Shown: in pieces, positions 42,592 through 51,290 of the stretch
Layout: each line of letters opens with the position of its first letter
How positions within the stretch are numbered: the first letter of the stretch is position 1
Assembly (NCBI RefSeq): GCF_017545445.1
Contig: NZ_JAFWOM010000118.1
Coordinates: 1 to 64,000, forward strand
DNA from: Fibrobacter sp.
GTDB taxonomy: Bacteria; Fibrobacterota; Fibrobacteria; Fibrobacterales; Fibrobacteraceae
Length of the DNA: 64,000 nucleotides
Direction of reading: 5' to 3'
Made by a program: the position numbers and the translations under genes
Notes under the pieces: generated by a model
Seen by the model: the letters and a program-made list of their open reading frames with translations, nothing else
Told to the model about the DNA's origin: nothing
Databases searched by the model: none

Positions 42592-42624
42592 TTTAGATTT
42601 GAACACAAAAGAAGAAGGCATTTT

Positions 42625-43518
42625 ATGGAATTATCTTGGTGGAACTTAATACCGACTTATTTTGACGGAACAGCATTCAATTTGGGCAGTTTTCCTGTAC
42701 GCTGGTACGGCATCATGTACATTTTTGCATTCGTGACCGCATACCTCACCATGTGGAAAATCAGCCAAAAAGAAAAGTTAGGCTACACCAAGGAACAGCT
42801 AGACAACCTCTTTACTTGGATTATCGCAGGAATCTTGATCGGGGCACGTCTCGGCTACGTATTCTTCTACAAAGCCAGTTACTACCTCTCGAATCCGATG
42901 GAAATCATCTTCCCGATGGCACACGACGATTTGGGCTACCACTTTGTCGGTATTTCGGGAATGTCTTACCACGGCGGTCTCATTCTTTCCATTGTTTTCT
43001 GCTACATCGGCGCTAAAAGAAACAAGCTCGATGTATGGAAAACGTTCAACCTCGCCATGCTTGCAGCCCCGCTTGCCTATACCTGGGGGCGCTGGGGCAA
43101 CTTCATCAACGGTGAACTCTTTGGCGAAGTGACGACAAGTTCTATCGGCATGTTCTTCCCGCTCGCTCACGACAGTACGCTTGCCAATCCAGTGCTCCAC
43201 CACCCGAGCCAGTTGTACGAAATGTTATTCGAAGGAATTATCTTGTTCATCGTTCTTTACAACCTCCGTAAAATTCCAAAGCTCCACGACAAGATGCCTT
43301 GTCTCTACTTGATGGGCTACGGTCTGTTCCGCTTTTTCATCGAATTTTTCCGCAAGCCGGATGCACACCTCGGACGAGTCGATCTTTTCGGCATGAGCCG
43401 CGGACAAACGCTCTGCACGCTGATGTTCGTTGCAGGCCTTGCCTGGATGGTGTATTTATTTTATAAAGAAAAAAAAAGAAATAAAGCAAGAGATTTAAGG
43501 TTAGAACCGTCATCCTGA
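42625..43518 (+). CDS. lgt: Prolipoprotein diacylglyceryl transferase
   Basis: The 297-residue polytopic membrane protein has the Lgt hallmarks: YGIMYIFAFVTAY in the first helix, GARLGYVFFY, SYHGGLILSI, the signature GRWGNFINGELFGE near 155 and HPSQLYEMLFEGI near 190. It transfers diacylglycerol from phosphatidylglycerol to the lipobox Cys of prolipoproteins, which this window encodes in number. GAAGGC precedes the ATG. Lgt uses the lipid whose synthesis is completed by PgpA, encoded 9 kb upstream. The C-terminal tail runs into repeat DNA. Confidence 0.95.
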   Translation: MELSWWNLIPTYFDGTAFNLGSFPVRWYGIMYIFAFVTAYLTMWKISQKEKLGYTKEQLDNLFTWIIAGILIGARLGYVFFYKASYYLSNPMEIIFPMAHDDLGYHFVGISGMSYHGGLILSIVFCYIGAKRNKLDVWKTFNLAMLAAPLAYTWGRWGNFINGELFGEVTTSSIGMFFPLAHDSTLANPVLHHPSQLYEMLFEGIILFIVLYNLRKIPKLHDKMPCLYLMGYGLFRFFIEFFRKPDAHLGRVDLFGMSRGQTLCTLMFVAGLAWMVYLFYKEKKRNKARDLRLEPSS

Positions 43519-43622
43519 ACGATAGTGAAGGATCCAGTAAAAATTAAACAGAGATTAGGTTTTATAAGGCGGTTACGCCGCAACTATCCCCCTAACCTAC
43601 AACCTAACACCTATTTCCTAAT
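43496..43622. repeat. Short composite element between convergent lgt and the cyclase-like gene
   Basis: CGTCATCCTGAACGATAGTG with GGATCCAG (43508-43538) is a typical palindrome. C-rich heptads follow: CCCCCTA (43588), ACCTACA (43595), ACCTAAC (43602), ACCTATT, TCCTAAT (43616). The last heptad includes the stop codon of the minus-strand gene. Confidence 0.75.
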
Positions 43623-45321
43623 ACCCTTTGAACAAGTTTTCCCAAAGATTCTTTTCTTCTTCGAATTTTTGAGCAAACTGCTTGCTCACGTGCTTATAAA
43701 CGGTCTTGATATTTTCTGCAAGTTCGTCTGTCACATATTTTTCGACATGATGCGTCTCGGTGTCCGTGCCTTCGTTCATGAGCTTGGACCATTGGCTTTC
43801 CTGGTTTTTGCTACCAAGCGTCGATGAAAGCGTTGAATCTTCGTAGCATTTGTTGTTCACGTAAATTCGCCAAACCGATTGCGGAACTTTTTCGAGAATG
43901 TTTTTCAAGAACGGCTCTGCGTTTGTCGAATATCCGTAAGAGTTTCCGATCAAGCAAATAAGCGGCACGTTGATAATGCGCTCCACATTCACGCGGCTCC
44001 ACGATTCTTCGGTCATGTCAAATGTGGCGTTGTACAAATCTTCCGCAGGCTTCGGCTCGTTGTAGAAGTTGTCAATGCCGAGATGGGCATCCCACAGACG
44101 GTCAAGAGCATCCGCCAAAATGGAGGTCGCATCACTGAGAACAACATTTTCTGTAGCCGCAGTTTCTGGAATTGCGGCAAACGAAGACGTTTTTCTACTA
44201 GACGGTTCGTTATTAGAATTATCCGCCTTGCCAATAGAATCCCCAACATCATCGTCCTTGTCCATAACCGTTGAATCAAACGACGAAGAAACACGGAACT
44301 TGTAGTAAAAACGGATATTCCCTTCCTGAGACTGGAAGTAAAGAGCCTTATAGAGTTCGTTGTCTTTGAACAAATTCGCAAGAGCTCTATACGCACGATG
44401 TCTAGCACCGCCAGACGTAAACTTACCACGGTGAATGGCGACAAAACAATGGAACGCACGCACACATCCGTTGGTATCAATCACGGTAATGCCATCGTAA
44501 TTGAGCATCGACATAAACATCTTGCGGATAAAGTTTTGTTCGTACAAATCGCGGTACGACTGCACATCGAGCATGGAATCAGGCTTTATCTGCATTTCCT
44601 TGAAATCGTCAAAGACAATCTTTCCGCCGTCAAAGTTTTCATCCGCATTGCCATCCCATGCAGGATCGACAAAAAGGCAAATCGTGCCATGAACTTCCCT
44701 CTTGATTTGCGAGAAAAGCCCCGCCCAAAATCCCTTCGGGTACGACTCCAAATTGTTATCCGTCAGGTCATCTGCAAATTCGTTTTCGTCAAGGTCAAAA
44801 CGAATAAGCAAATGGTCGCTCACTCCGGCAGGCGTATGCGAGTTGATACAAATTTTGGAACGGTTCACGCATTCAATCAGCAAAAAACCTTTTTCCAAAA
44901 GAGCACGTTCAGTCTCCCCCGCATTGCCAATATCCGACTGGAACACCCCCACCAGAATGCAAGGTTCCGATTTTTCACGGGCAGGCATCTGCTGGATAAT
45001 CAAATCACAACCGCTTTTGCAGAAATGAATAACGTCTTTTAAGCACGCCTTGACGCGTTCCTTGAACAAGTTTTCCAGAGCATCCCCCGAGAACTTGTAG
45101 ATGCGGCGGTTCCAGCCCATCGGTGTGTTCCCGGAACCCATAATAATTCTAAACGTAAAGTGATCATTTTCTTCTTGATAGTGCGGAACGCTAGGCAGCA
45201 TTTCTATAATGGCATCAATGACAGCCTCCTTCATTTCAGGAAGCTTCCGTAAAAAGAAATCCTTAATTTTCTTTCTATCAAGCCCAATCACATTGGGTTC
45301 ATTTTGCAAATTATCACTCAT
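43618..45321 (-). CDS. Protein with diadenylate-cyclase (DisA_N)-like motifs
   Basis: The 567-residue soluble protein has a region (about 245-340) that looks like a divergent diadenylate cyclase domain. LLYE-like helices are followed by NYDGITVIDTNGCVRAF (Asp276-Gly277) and, 31 residues later, SGGARHRAYRALANL with Arg307-His308-Arg309. DisA and CdaA use Asp-Gly-Ala and Arg-His-Arg at nearly the same spacing; here the Ala is Ile. Regions about 1-240 and 350-567 are unrecognised. A low-complexity linker lies near 340-380. There is no signal peptide. ATG 45321 has GAGTGGA upstream. If active it would make c-di-AMP. A sensor or degenerate homologue is the alternative. Confidence 0.6.
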   Translation of the reverse strand: MSDNLQNEPNVIGLDRKKIKDFFLRKLPEMKEAVIDAIIEMLPSVPHYQEENDHFTFRIIMGSGNTPMGWNRRIYKFSGDALENLFKERVKACLKDVIHFCKSGCDLIIQQMPAREKSEPCILVGVFQSDIGNAGETERALLEKGFLLIECVNRSKICINSHTPAGVSDHLLIRFDLDENEFADDLTDNNLESYPKGFWAGLFSQIKREVHGTICLFVDPAWDGNADENFDGGKIVFDDFKEMQIKPDSMLDVQSYRDLYEQNFIRKMFMSMLNYDGITVIDTNGCVRAFHCFVAIHRGKFTSGGARHRAYRALANLFKDNELYKALYFQSQEGNIRFYYKFRVSSSFDSTVMDKDDDVGDSIGKADNSNNEPSSRKTSSFAAIPETAATENVVLSDATSILADALDRLWDAHLGIDNFYNEPKPAEDLYNATFDMTEESWSRVNVERIINVPLICLIGNSYGYSTNAEPFLKNILEKVPQSVWRIYVNNKCYEDSTLSSTLGSKNQESQWSKLMNEGTDTETHHVEKYVTDELAENIKTVYKHVSKQFAQKFEEEKNLWENLFKGY

Positions 45322-45454
45322 GAAATATCCACTCACTTAATAATCAATAACTTATCAACCATCAATATACATATTTTTTTCTTAATTTCTACAGCACGTT
45401 TTCTAAGAGACAAAAAAATTTATCTTTTACGCAAACTTTAACAGGAGCATACCT

Positions 45455-46048
45455 ATGGCAGGCATTACTTACGAAGTTGACGACAAGAACGTTGTCGAAA
45501 AAATCAAGTCAGACGCCGCCAACGCTGCAGCAGAACTCGTCGATGCGGCTCACCTCAAGAAAGGCGACATTGTCGTCATCGGTTGCAGCACCAGCGAAAC
45601 ATTGGGCAACCAAGTCGGCAGCCACTCCGTTCCCGAAGTCGGGAAAGCGATTTACGAAGGCCTCCAAAGCATTTTCGGAGCAAAAGGCATCTACATCGCA
45701 GCACAATGCTGTGAACATTTGAACAGGGCTATCATCATCGAGCACGAAGCCGTCCCGAATGCAGAAATCGTGAACGTCGTGCCGCAGCCCAAAGCAGGCG
45801 GATCTTTTGCGACGGCCTGTTACGCCGCCTTTAAAGCCCCCGTCGCCCTCGAGCACATCAAGGCAAACGCAGGCATTGATATCGGAGGCACGCTCATCGG
45901 CATGCACCTCCGCGAAGTCGCCGTCCCCGTTCGCCTGAAGCAAAACCGCATTGGCATGGCCATCGTCATTGCGGCACGTACCCGTCCCAAGTTCATCGGA
46001 GGCGAACGCGCCCACTACGACGAATCGCTGAAAGAAGGGTATGTCTGA
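45455..46048 (+). CDS. UPF0340 family protein (YwlG-like)
   Basis: The 197-residue protein matches the UPF0340 / TIGR01440 family: VVIGCSTSETLGNQVGSHSV near 43, AAQCCEHLNRAIIIEHEA near 80, VPQPKAGGSFATACYAAF near 110 and GMHLREVAVPVR near 150. The function of the family is not established. CAGGAG lies 9 nt before ATG, and TATCTT upstream could be its -10 box. It is divergent from the cyclase-like gene across 133 nt and followed by a repeat element. Confidence 0.88.
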   Translation: MAGITYEVDDKNVVEKIKSDAANAAAELVDAAHLKKGDIVVIGCSTSETLGNQVGSHSVPEVGKAIYEGLQSIFGAKGIYIAAQCCEHLNRAIIIEHEAVPNAEIVNVVPQPKAGGSFATACYAAFKAPVALEHIKANAGIDIGGTLIGMHLREVAVPVRLKQNRIGMAIVIAARTRPKFIGGERAHYDESLKEGYV

Positions 46049-46370
46049 GACAAAAGAACGGCCCTGCGGGCCTACAGACGAAAGACGAGAGATGGGGTGT
46101 GGGGTCGGAGCTTACGCCCCTTTGGAGGATGAGGCTTGGGCGTAATGCAATAAGAAATGCTAGTGGTTGGTGGTTAGTGATTGGAAGTGGGAAAGAAGCG
46201 TCATCCTGGAGGGAGCTTCGCGACCGATAGGATCCAGTTACAATTCATCTTTGACCTTAGATTTCTAACCTCTACATTTAATTGTAAAACTCTAAATGTG
46301 GACATTTTTTCAATTGAAAAAAAATCTATTGCATAATTTTTCGATTTATTTTTCTTACATTTGTAAAAGT
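46049..46370. repeat. Composite heptad/palindrome element after the UPF0340 gene
   Basis: Left heptads: GACGAAA (46078), GACGAGA, GATGGGG, TGTGGGG; later GCTAGTG (46159), GTTGGTG, GTTAGTG (46173), ATTGGAA. Then the palindrome GTCATCCTGGAGGGAGCTTC (46200) closing with GGATCCAG (46229). Right: GACCTTA, GATTTCT, AACCTCT. AT-rich promoter sequence fills 46280-46370. Confidence 0.78.
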
Positions 46371-47999
46371 ATGTCAAAATGTTCCTTTTTATCGCTTGTT
46401 TTTATGGGTATCCTGGTCGCCTGTTTTTGCGGCTGCAAAGAACAATCCAAGGAACCATTGACTTCCGTTTTTCAGGCAAACTCGCCCCGATACACTATTG
46501 GCGTTGAAGATTTTTCCACTGTAGGGAAATCCGTAGCTAGGGTTCTTCCCAAAGCACAAATCAAGAAATATCCCGATCTAGTCGCAGCCTATTTTGCACT
46601 TCAAATGGGCGATATCGACGCCATTGCCTACAACGAAAACATCCTTTCGCATACGTTTGACAGTACAAGCGGGCTTCAAGTTATACATGAAGATGCAGGA
46701 ATCTCCGAAGAACTAGTCATCGGCATGAACCGTCATAGCCCGATTCCCAACCTCAAGGGCATTATCAATGCTATTATCGACAGTTTGAATGCTGCAGGAA
46801 CATTACTAGAACTCCATCAGCATTGGAGCGAAAAAAAGAACCCGCTCATCGAAGATAATGAGATTGAATCGGCGAACATATTGAGAATAGCCACATCTGC
46901 CGACGTACCTCCATTTTCGTTTATAGAAAACAATAAAATTATCGGACTTGACATTGACTTGGTCAGACTTCTGAAAAAACGGCTGAACATTAAAACGGAA
47001 ATCGTTCGGACAGAACGAGACAAGCTAATCGAGGCCCTCAAGAGCAACAAAGCCGATCTCATTATTTCGGCGTTTGGCAAAACAGACTGCATCGAAAACG
47101 ATATAGATTTTTCAAAACCTTACCACATCGGGAAAATAGCATTCGCCGTACGCCAGAACAACTCTAGTGCAAACCATAAAAAAAACATTTCCCAAACAAA
47201 CAAATTTGAACAACAAAAACAGCAAGACATATATTCATTGAACGATTTGTCCGGGAAATACATTGGCGTTCAAACAGGAACCACGCTTGACGAACAAGTG
47301 CATCAAATCATTAAACTTCCACGAGTTCAGTATTTTTCGAACATCGTCGAAATGACCAAATCTTTGGAACAAAGAAAAATTGACGCCGCAGCCATGGACT
47401 TGACCGTAGCAGAAACAATTCTTATGCACCACTCCGATTTCAGCATTTTGGAAGAACGACTGAACAAGGACGAATTCGGCATCGCCATGAGAAAGAGAAG
47501 TCCGCTCAAACCCATCATTGATTCTTGTATCACTATTTTACAGATAAACGGCGAAATTCAAAAAATTAAGGAAAAATGGTTAAAAAGCAAAGTCGTCGTC
47601 AAAGCGATACCGCAGGATTGGGAAGCGACCGACACACTCATCGTTGGCACTGAAGCACTTTACGCACCCTACGAATTTTATCAAGGCGGTGAATTGGCGG
47701 GCATTGACGTCGATATCATGCTTTCTATAGCCAAGATGCTGAACAAGCACATCAAATTCGCTGACATGAACTTCGATGTTCTGATTCCGTCCCTCGTGAA
47801 CGAAAAGACCGACCTCTGCATTGCGGCAATGAGCATTACTGAAGAACGCAACAACTTGATTGATTTTTCCACGCCCTACGATAGAAACGAATCGGTCGTC
47901 GTTGTTCGAACTCCGAAAAGTCCAACACCTGGGAAAATCAAGGACACCATCAATTTTTTCTCTAAACTTTTCCAGAACATCCGCAATTGGTTTAATTGA
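46371..47999 (+). CDS. Lipoprotein with tandem amino-acid-type solute-binding domains
   Basis: The 542-residue protein has a signal peptide with lipobox CFCGC (about Cys22) and then two to three family-3 periplasmic binding units. These are a partial N-terminal unit (about 35-160), a full unit (about 165-420, ADVPPFSFIENNKIIGLDID opening) and a C-terminal half unit (about 428-520, APYEFYQGGELAGIDVDIM). The last residues (TINFFSKLFQNIRNWFN) look like the linker before the permease of SBP-permease fusions, but the frame stops there and repeat DNA follows. No ABC permease or ATPase lies nearby. Chitin-like histidine-kinase sensors are excluded by the lack of a kinase. It may be a truncated fusion or an orphan receptor. 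Confidence 0.75.
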   Translation: MSKCSFLSLVFMGILVACFCGCKEQSKEPLTSVFQANSPRYTIGVEDFSTVGKSVARVLPKAQIKKYPDLVAAYFALQMGDIDAIAYNENILSHTFDSTSGLQVIHEDAGISEELVIGMNRHSPIPNLKGIINAIIDSLNAAGTLLELHQHWSEKKNPLIEDNEIESANILRIATSADVPPFSFIENNKIIGLDIDLVRLLKKRLNIKTEIVRTERDKLIEALKSNKADLIISAFGKTDCIENDIDFSKPYHIGKIAFAVRQNNSSANHKKNISQTNKFEQQKQQDIYSLNDLSGKYIGVQTGTTLDEQVHQIIKLPRVQYFSNIVEMTKSLEQRKIDAAAMDLTVAETILMHHSDFSILEERLNKDEFGIAMRKRSPLKPIIDSCITILQINGEIQKIKEKWLKSKVVVKAIPQDWEATDTLIVGTEALYAPYEFYQGGELAGIDVDIMLSIAKMLNKHIKFADMNFDVLIPSLVNEKTDLCIAAMSITEERNNLIDFSTPYDRNESVVVVRTPKSPTPGKIKDTINFFSKLFQNIRNWFN

Positions 48000-48133
48000 G
48001 ATTAGTGGTTGGTGGTTAGTGGTTAGTGGTTAGTAATTAGGGTTGTCATCCTGAGGCAAAGCCGAAGGATCTAGTTACAGTTCTAGTAAACAGAAGTCAG
48101 AGATTAATGGCTAGAGGTTAGTTTTCCTAACAC
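48000..48133. repeat. Composite heptad/palindrome element between convergent genes
   Basis: Left heptads in phase: ATTAGTG (48001), GTTGGTG, GTTAGTG (48015, 48022), GTTAGTA, ATTAGGG. Then GTCATCCTGAGGCAAAGCCG with GGATCTAG. Right: GGTTAG-TTTT-CCTAAC hairpin (about 48115-48130) joined to CCTAACACCTAAAT at the stop codon of the minus-strand gene. Confidence 0.8.
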
Positions 48134-48958
48134 CTAAATGTCCTTATGATGCCGCATGGCGCGGATATTTCGCGGCAACACTTCTTTATGCCACTTGATC
48201 CATTCATCGTAGTAGATGTAGCGTCTTTCACGCTGGCGGAACTCTCGACCATGAACGACTCGACGTCCGTCGTGAACTTCAACCGGAATCACGATATGCA
48301 GGCATTCATGATAAACAACCCCGGCAACAGCATACAAAGGACAATTTGCTGCATCGTAGCCGCGACTAATGCTAATCAAGTGAAAATTTTCGCCCGTTAC
48401 CGGATCTTTGCGGATTGAATGGAAACTGAGGCCTCCTACGCGATTGCTCCACGTAATTCGGCAAGTGAGAGTCCCGCCAAAATACGTATCATTGATAGCC
48501 GCGAGCACATCCGTTAAGTTATGATGCACACCTCGAGGCCGGATCGGAGGCAAGCGCCCCTTGCTTGCGAGCGGAGTTTCACCTTTGTCTGTAAAAATTT
48601 GGTCAACGGTCTGCCAAAAACGGTTCACCAAGTCCTTTACTATAGCCTTGTTCTTTTGAGTTTTGCGACGGATCGCATGTTCAGCCCATTCCGCAGCAAG
48701 CTCTCGGGCGTTAGCAAATTCAGGAGCTTTCATGTACGCAGGCAACAGCACTTCCGGATGCCCGAACAAGACGCCCCCTTTGCAGCGGATGCTCTTTTTC
48801 ATCAATGGGCTGTACTTGAAATGAACAAGACCGTTGGCAGAACAATCCGGCGAGGGCATTTTAACTTCAGGAACATTCTCTTTCTGTATAAAACCGAACA
48901 AGTCCATCTGCCCATCGGGTGGTATCGGTTGAACCTCGTTTACATCAAACAGATTCAT
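48134..48958 (-). CDS. SprT-like zinc metalloprotease domain protein
   Basis: The 274-residue protein has a SprT-like domain in its second half (about 145-255). The zinc site VVYHECLHIVIP gives His217, Glu218 and His221, and HGREFRQRER supplies a third ligand (His236). SprT/SPRTN-type proteases cut DNA-protein cross-links in some organisms; here the role is unknown. The N-terminal half has no recognised domain. It overlaps the upstream YkgJ-type gene by 4 nt (ATGA), so the two are co-translated. There is no signal peptide. Confidence 0.8.
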   Translation of the reverse strand: MNLFDVNEVQPIPPDGQMDLFGFIQKENVPEVKMPSPDCSANGLVHFKYSPLMKKSIRCKGGVLFGHPEVLLPAYMKAPEFANARELAAEWAEHAIRRKTQKNKAIVKDLVNRFWQTVDQIFTDKGETPLASKGRLPPIRPRGVHHNLTDVLAAINDTYFGGTLTCRITWSNRVGGLSFHSIRKDPVTGENFHLISISRGYDAANCPLYAVAGVVYHECLHIVIPVEVHDGRRVVHGREFRQRERRYIYYDEWIKWHKEVLPRNIRAMRHHKDI

Positions 48959-49710
48959 TCCCCAAGCACTCCTTCATAGCCGTTCAAGGCCAACAGACCG
49001 CCAAAAAAGCTTTCAGGCAAATCAAGTGCGGAATAATGCTCCGAAATTCCATAAACCGCATCTTCAACAACATCTGGCATATAAACGATATAGCTATCGT
49101 TCATTTCAGTCTGTAGCATCTCCGGAGTGCAGAATTTCGGATCAGTCTCGCTAAAGTACATGCGGCACGATACCGTCCGCAACGGATAGATTGTACAATC
49201 GCCTACGGCATTCGAGAACGGGCACGAATGCCACCACGAGAAGTAATCGTGAAGAGCCCCGTCTTCGGCTTCATCCTCGGATAGTCCAACAGCTTTACGT
49301 GCTTCAAAAAATGATTCAAACTTGTCCGAACGCATCTGGCATGCTTCCATCAAGGACAAGAGGTCGTCCCTTTTGCGAAGTTCGCTATACATGGAAATCA
49401 GTTCGAACGGCTCGACAGACATCGGGTAATGGTGACAGCAATTTCCGCAGGCAGGTCTGCACTGGATGGGGTGCGGTTGTTGCACAAGCACCGCTTTTAA
49501 GTACTGATCGTACGCCGCATGATAAGACTTCGTAAACGCGAGTATTTGGGGCAATTGTTCCCGCAGATTGTCCGATGCAATGGCAAAATCTCGACCTAAA
49601 TCAGCTGCAATTCGGTCAAGACGATCCCTTTCGTTCCTGAGCAAAGAAGAAAGGCGCATCTCTGCTATGCGGTAAGATTTAGTCGGAAAATACTCTTTAT
49701 ACGCTTCCAT
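48955..49710 (-). CDS. YkgJ-type cysteine cluster protein
   Basis: The 251-residue protein has the Cys cluster of the YkgJ/UPF0153 family: CRPACGNCCHHYP (about residue 89) and CPFSNAVGDCTIYPLRTVSC with RMY (about 165-187), probably binding zinc or an iron-sulfur cluster. An additional Cys is in DPKFCTPEM. Function unknown in all members. The frame is open from TTG 49719, but ATG 49710 is preferred. TATATT lies 8 nt upstream of it, and no ribosome site is seen. The SprT-like gene overlaps its end by 4 nt. Confidence 0.82.
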   Translation of the reverse strand: MEAYKEYFPTKSYRIAEMRLSSLLRNERDRLDRIAADLGRDFAIASDNLREQLPQILAFTKSYHAAYDQYLKAVLVQQPHPIQCRPACGNCCHHYPMSVEPFELISMYSELRKRDDLLSLMEACQMRSDKFESFFEARKAVGLSEDEAEDGALHDYFSWWHSCPFSNAVGDCTIYPLRTVSCRMYFSETDPKFCTPEMLQTEMNDSYIVYMPDVVEDAVYGISEHYSALDLPESFFGGLLALNGYEGVLGE

Positions 49711-49877
49711 TGAGCGCAAATATATTTTTTTAACAGAAAAACGTAAAAAAAGACACCAAAAAAAGATAAAATATGCATTTTAAAGGTAAAATATGCAATT
49801 TTAAAGGATAAAAGTGCACTATTTGTAATAATGATATTATTTTTTTATACTGAGTATTCGTTTTCAGGACTAGTAAA

Positions 49878-51290
49878 ATGAGTAAAAAAACATATCGCAA
49901 ATGGATGTGGTCTCTCGCAATGGCATTGTCCTTAAGCATTGCCGGTTGCAACCTGTTCCACCCGACAGACAGCCGCGACGCCGAAAGCGATGACCCAGAC
50001 GCTCTCACGCTCGATGGTTATCTTGAAATTCAAAATTCGAATTTCGATTCTGCACGCCGCTTTTTCAACAGGGCTCTTGAAGCTGACTCGGGACATTCCG
50101 AAGCATGGATCGGGCTTGCCAAATGCGTTCTGAGTACACGTGAAGGGCTGAATGCGTTTGAGCTCGTTTCCTACACCCAGACCAAAGAAGACGAAAACGG
50201 CAAAAACACGAACGAACTCCTCAGTATGTCAGACGAGAAAGCGGCAATCATTTCTGATGGAATCGATTCGGTCATGCATTACTTGGATATGTTCATTGTC
50301 CGAGATACAACGGACAGAACAGACAAAAAAATCCGCTTTAACGACATCGCCGACAGCTACACCATTTTACAGCTTACCAAAGCCGCCCTCCGCATCCGAT
50401 CCGTACAGACCCAACTGGCTTCTGTTGTTTCTACGGACAATTCCGGCATGATGATGAACCTCACTACGTTGACCGATCTCGGTGATAGCCTCAAACCATT
50501 CCTAAAGGAATTGGCATCTGCAGCCGAAGCAATCAAGGCATCGCCGGAAGCCACATCAGAAATCATCAAGGCAGTACTGCCAGACTCCACACGTCAGTAT
50601 ATCAATGAAGATGACTACGCTAATGTCACAGTCGGACTGGCAAACACGGTCATCCAGCTGAACGATAGAGCTCAAACAACTTCTAATGACCGCTATGACG
50701 TATTCTTCAAATTCGCAAACATCATGGACGATGATGGAGACGGATGTGTCGATGAAGAAATTCTCGATAACTACGATAATGACGGCGATGGAGAAATAGA
50801 TGAAGACGTGCGTGACAACCGCGTTATCGTTCTTGTAAAGAATACCCCAGTGATTAAGGATGACGAAAACAAGAGCGTCAAATTCAACGAAAGCGATAAC
50901 AAAATATACGATCTTTCTAAATCGCAAGTGGATTCGCTCAATATCATCGAAAAATACGAAAACATCGATATAGACTTGAACGGCAAGTCCGGGAGCGAAG
51001 ATCCCGATGAATGGCAATATGTCATTCGTGACCCTGATGATCGTGACAGCGAGGACAACCACCGGCTCAAGTTCGCTCAAGAAATCAAATTCAAATACGC
51101 CGTTGATTTTAAATACAACGGAAATGACCTCAATAAATTAATTGAAGCCAAGGAAAAAATCCGCAAAGATACCGATATCAACAACATCAAGTACAATCTG
51201 AAAAAACGCCAAGAAATGGTTGGCGGCTGCTGGAACAATTACACCGAAGAAGATTTCAAGCAATGGTTTCAATGGAGGAATGCAGAATGA
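49878..51290 (+). CDS. Lipoprotein with TPR-like and EF-hand-like segments
   Basis: The 470-residue lipoprotein has a signal peptide ending at Cys24 (SIAGC). A TPR-like pair follows (about 45-95: LDGYLEIQNSNFDSARRFFN, ALEADSGHSEAWIGLAKC). Two adjacent EF-hand-like calcium loops sit near 278-305 (DDDGDGCVDEE and DNDGDGEIDED). The remainder is charged and Asp-rich. AGGA lies 8 nt before ATG. Its stop overlaps the start of the next gene (ATGA), which encodes an outer-membrane protein, so the lipoprotein probably works with that barrel in the outer membrane. No known family was recognised for the whole chain. Confidence 0.78.
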   Translation: MSKKTYRKWMWSLAMALSLSIAGCNLFHPTDSRDAESDDPDALTLDGYLEIQNSNFDSARRFFNRALEADSGHSEAWIGLAKCVLSTREGLNAFELVSYTQTKEDENGKNTNELLSMSDEKAAIISDGIDSVMHYLDMFIVRDTTDRTDKKIRFNDIADSYTILQLTKAALRIRSVQTQLASVVSTDNSGMMMNLTTLTDLGDSLKPFLKELASAAEAIKASPEATSEIIKAVLPDSTRQYINEDDYANVTVGLANTVIQLNDRAQTTSNDRYDVFFKFANIMDDDGDGCVDEEILDNYDNDGDGEIDEDVRDNRVIVLVKNTPVIKDDENKSVKFNESDNKIYDLSKSQVDSLNIIEKYENIDIDLNGKSGSEDPDEWQYVIRDPDDRDSEDNHRLKFAQEIKFKYAVDFKYNGNDLNKLIEAKEKIRKDTDINNIKYNLKKRQEMVGGCWNNYTEEDFKQWFQWRNAE

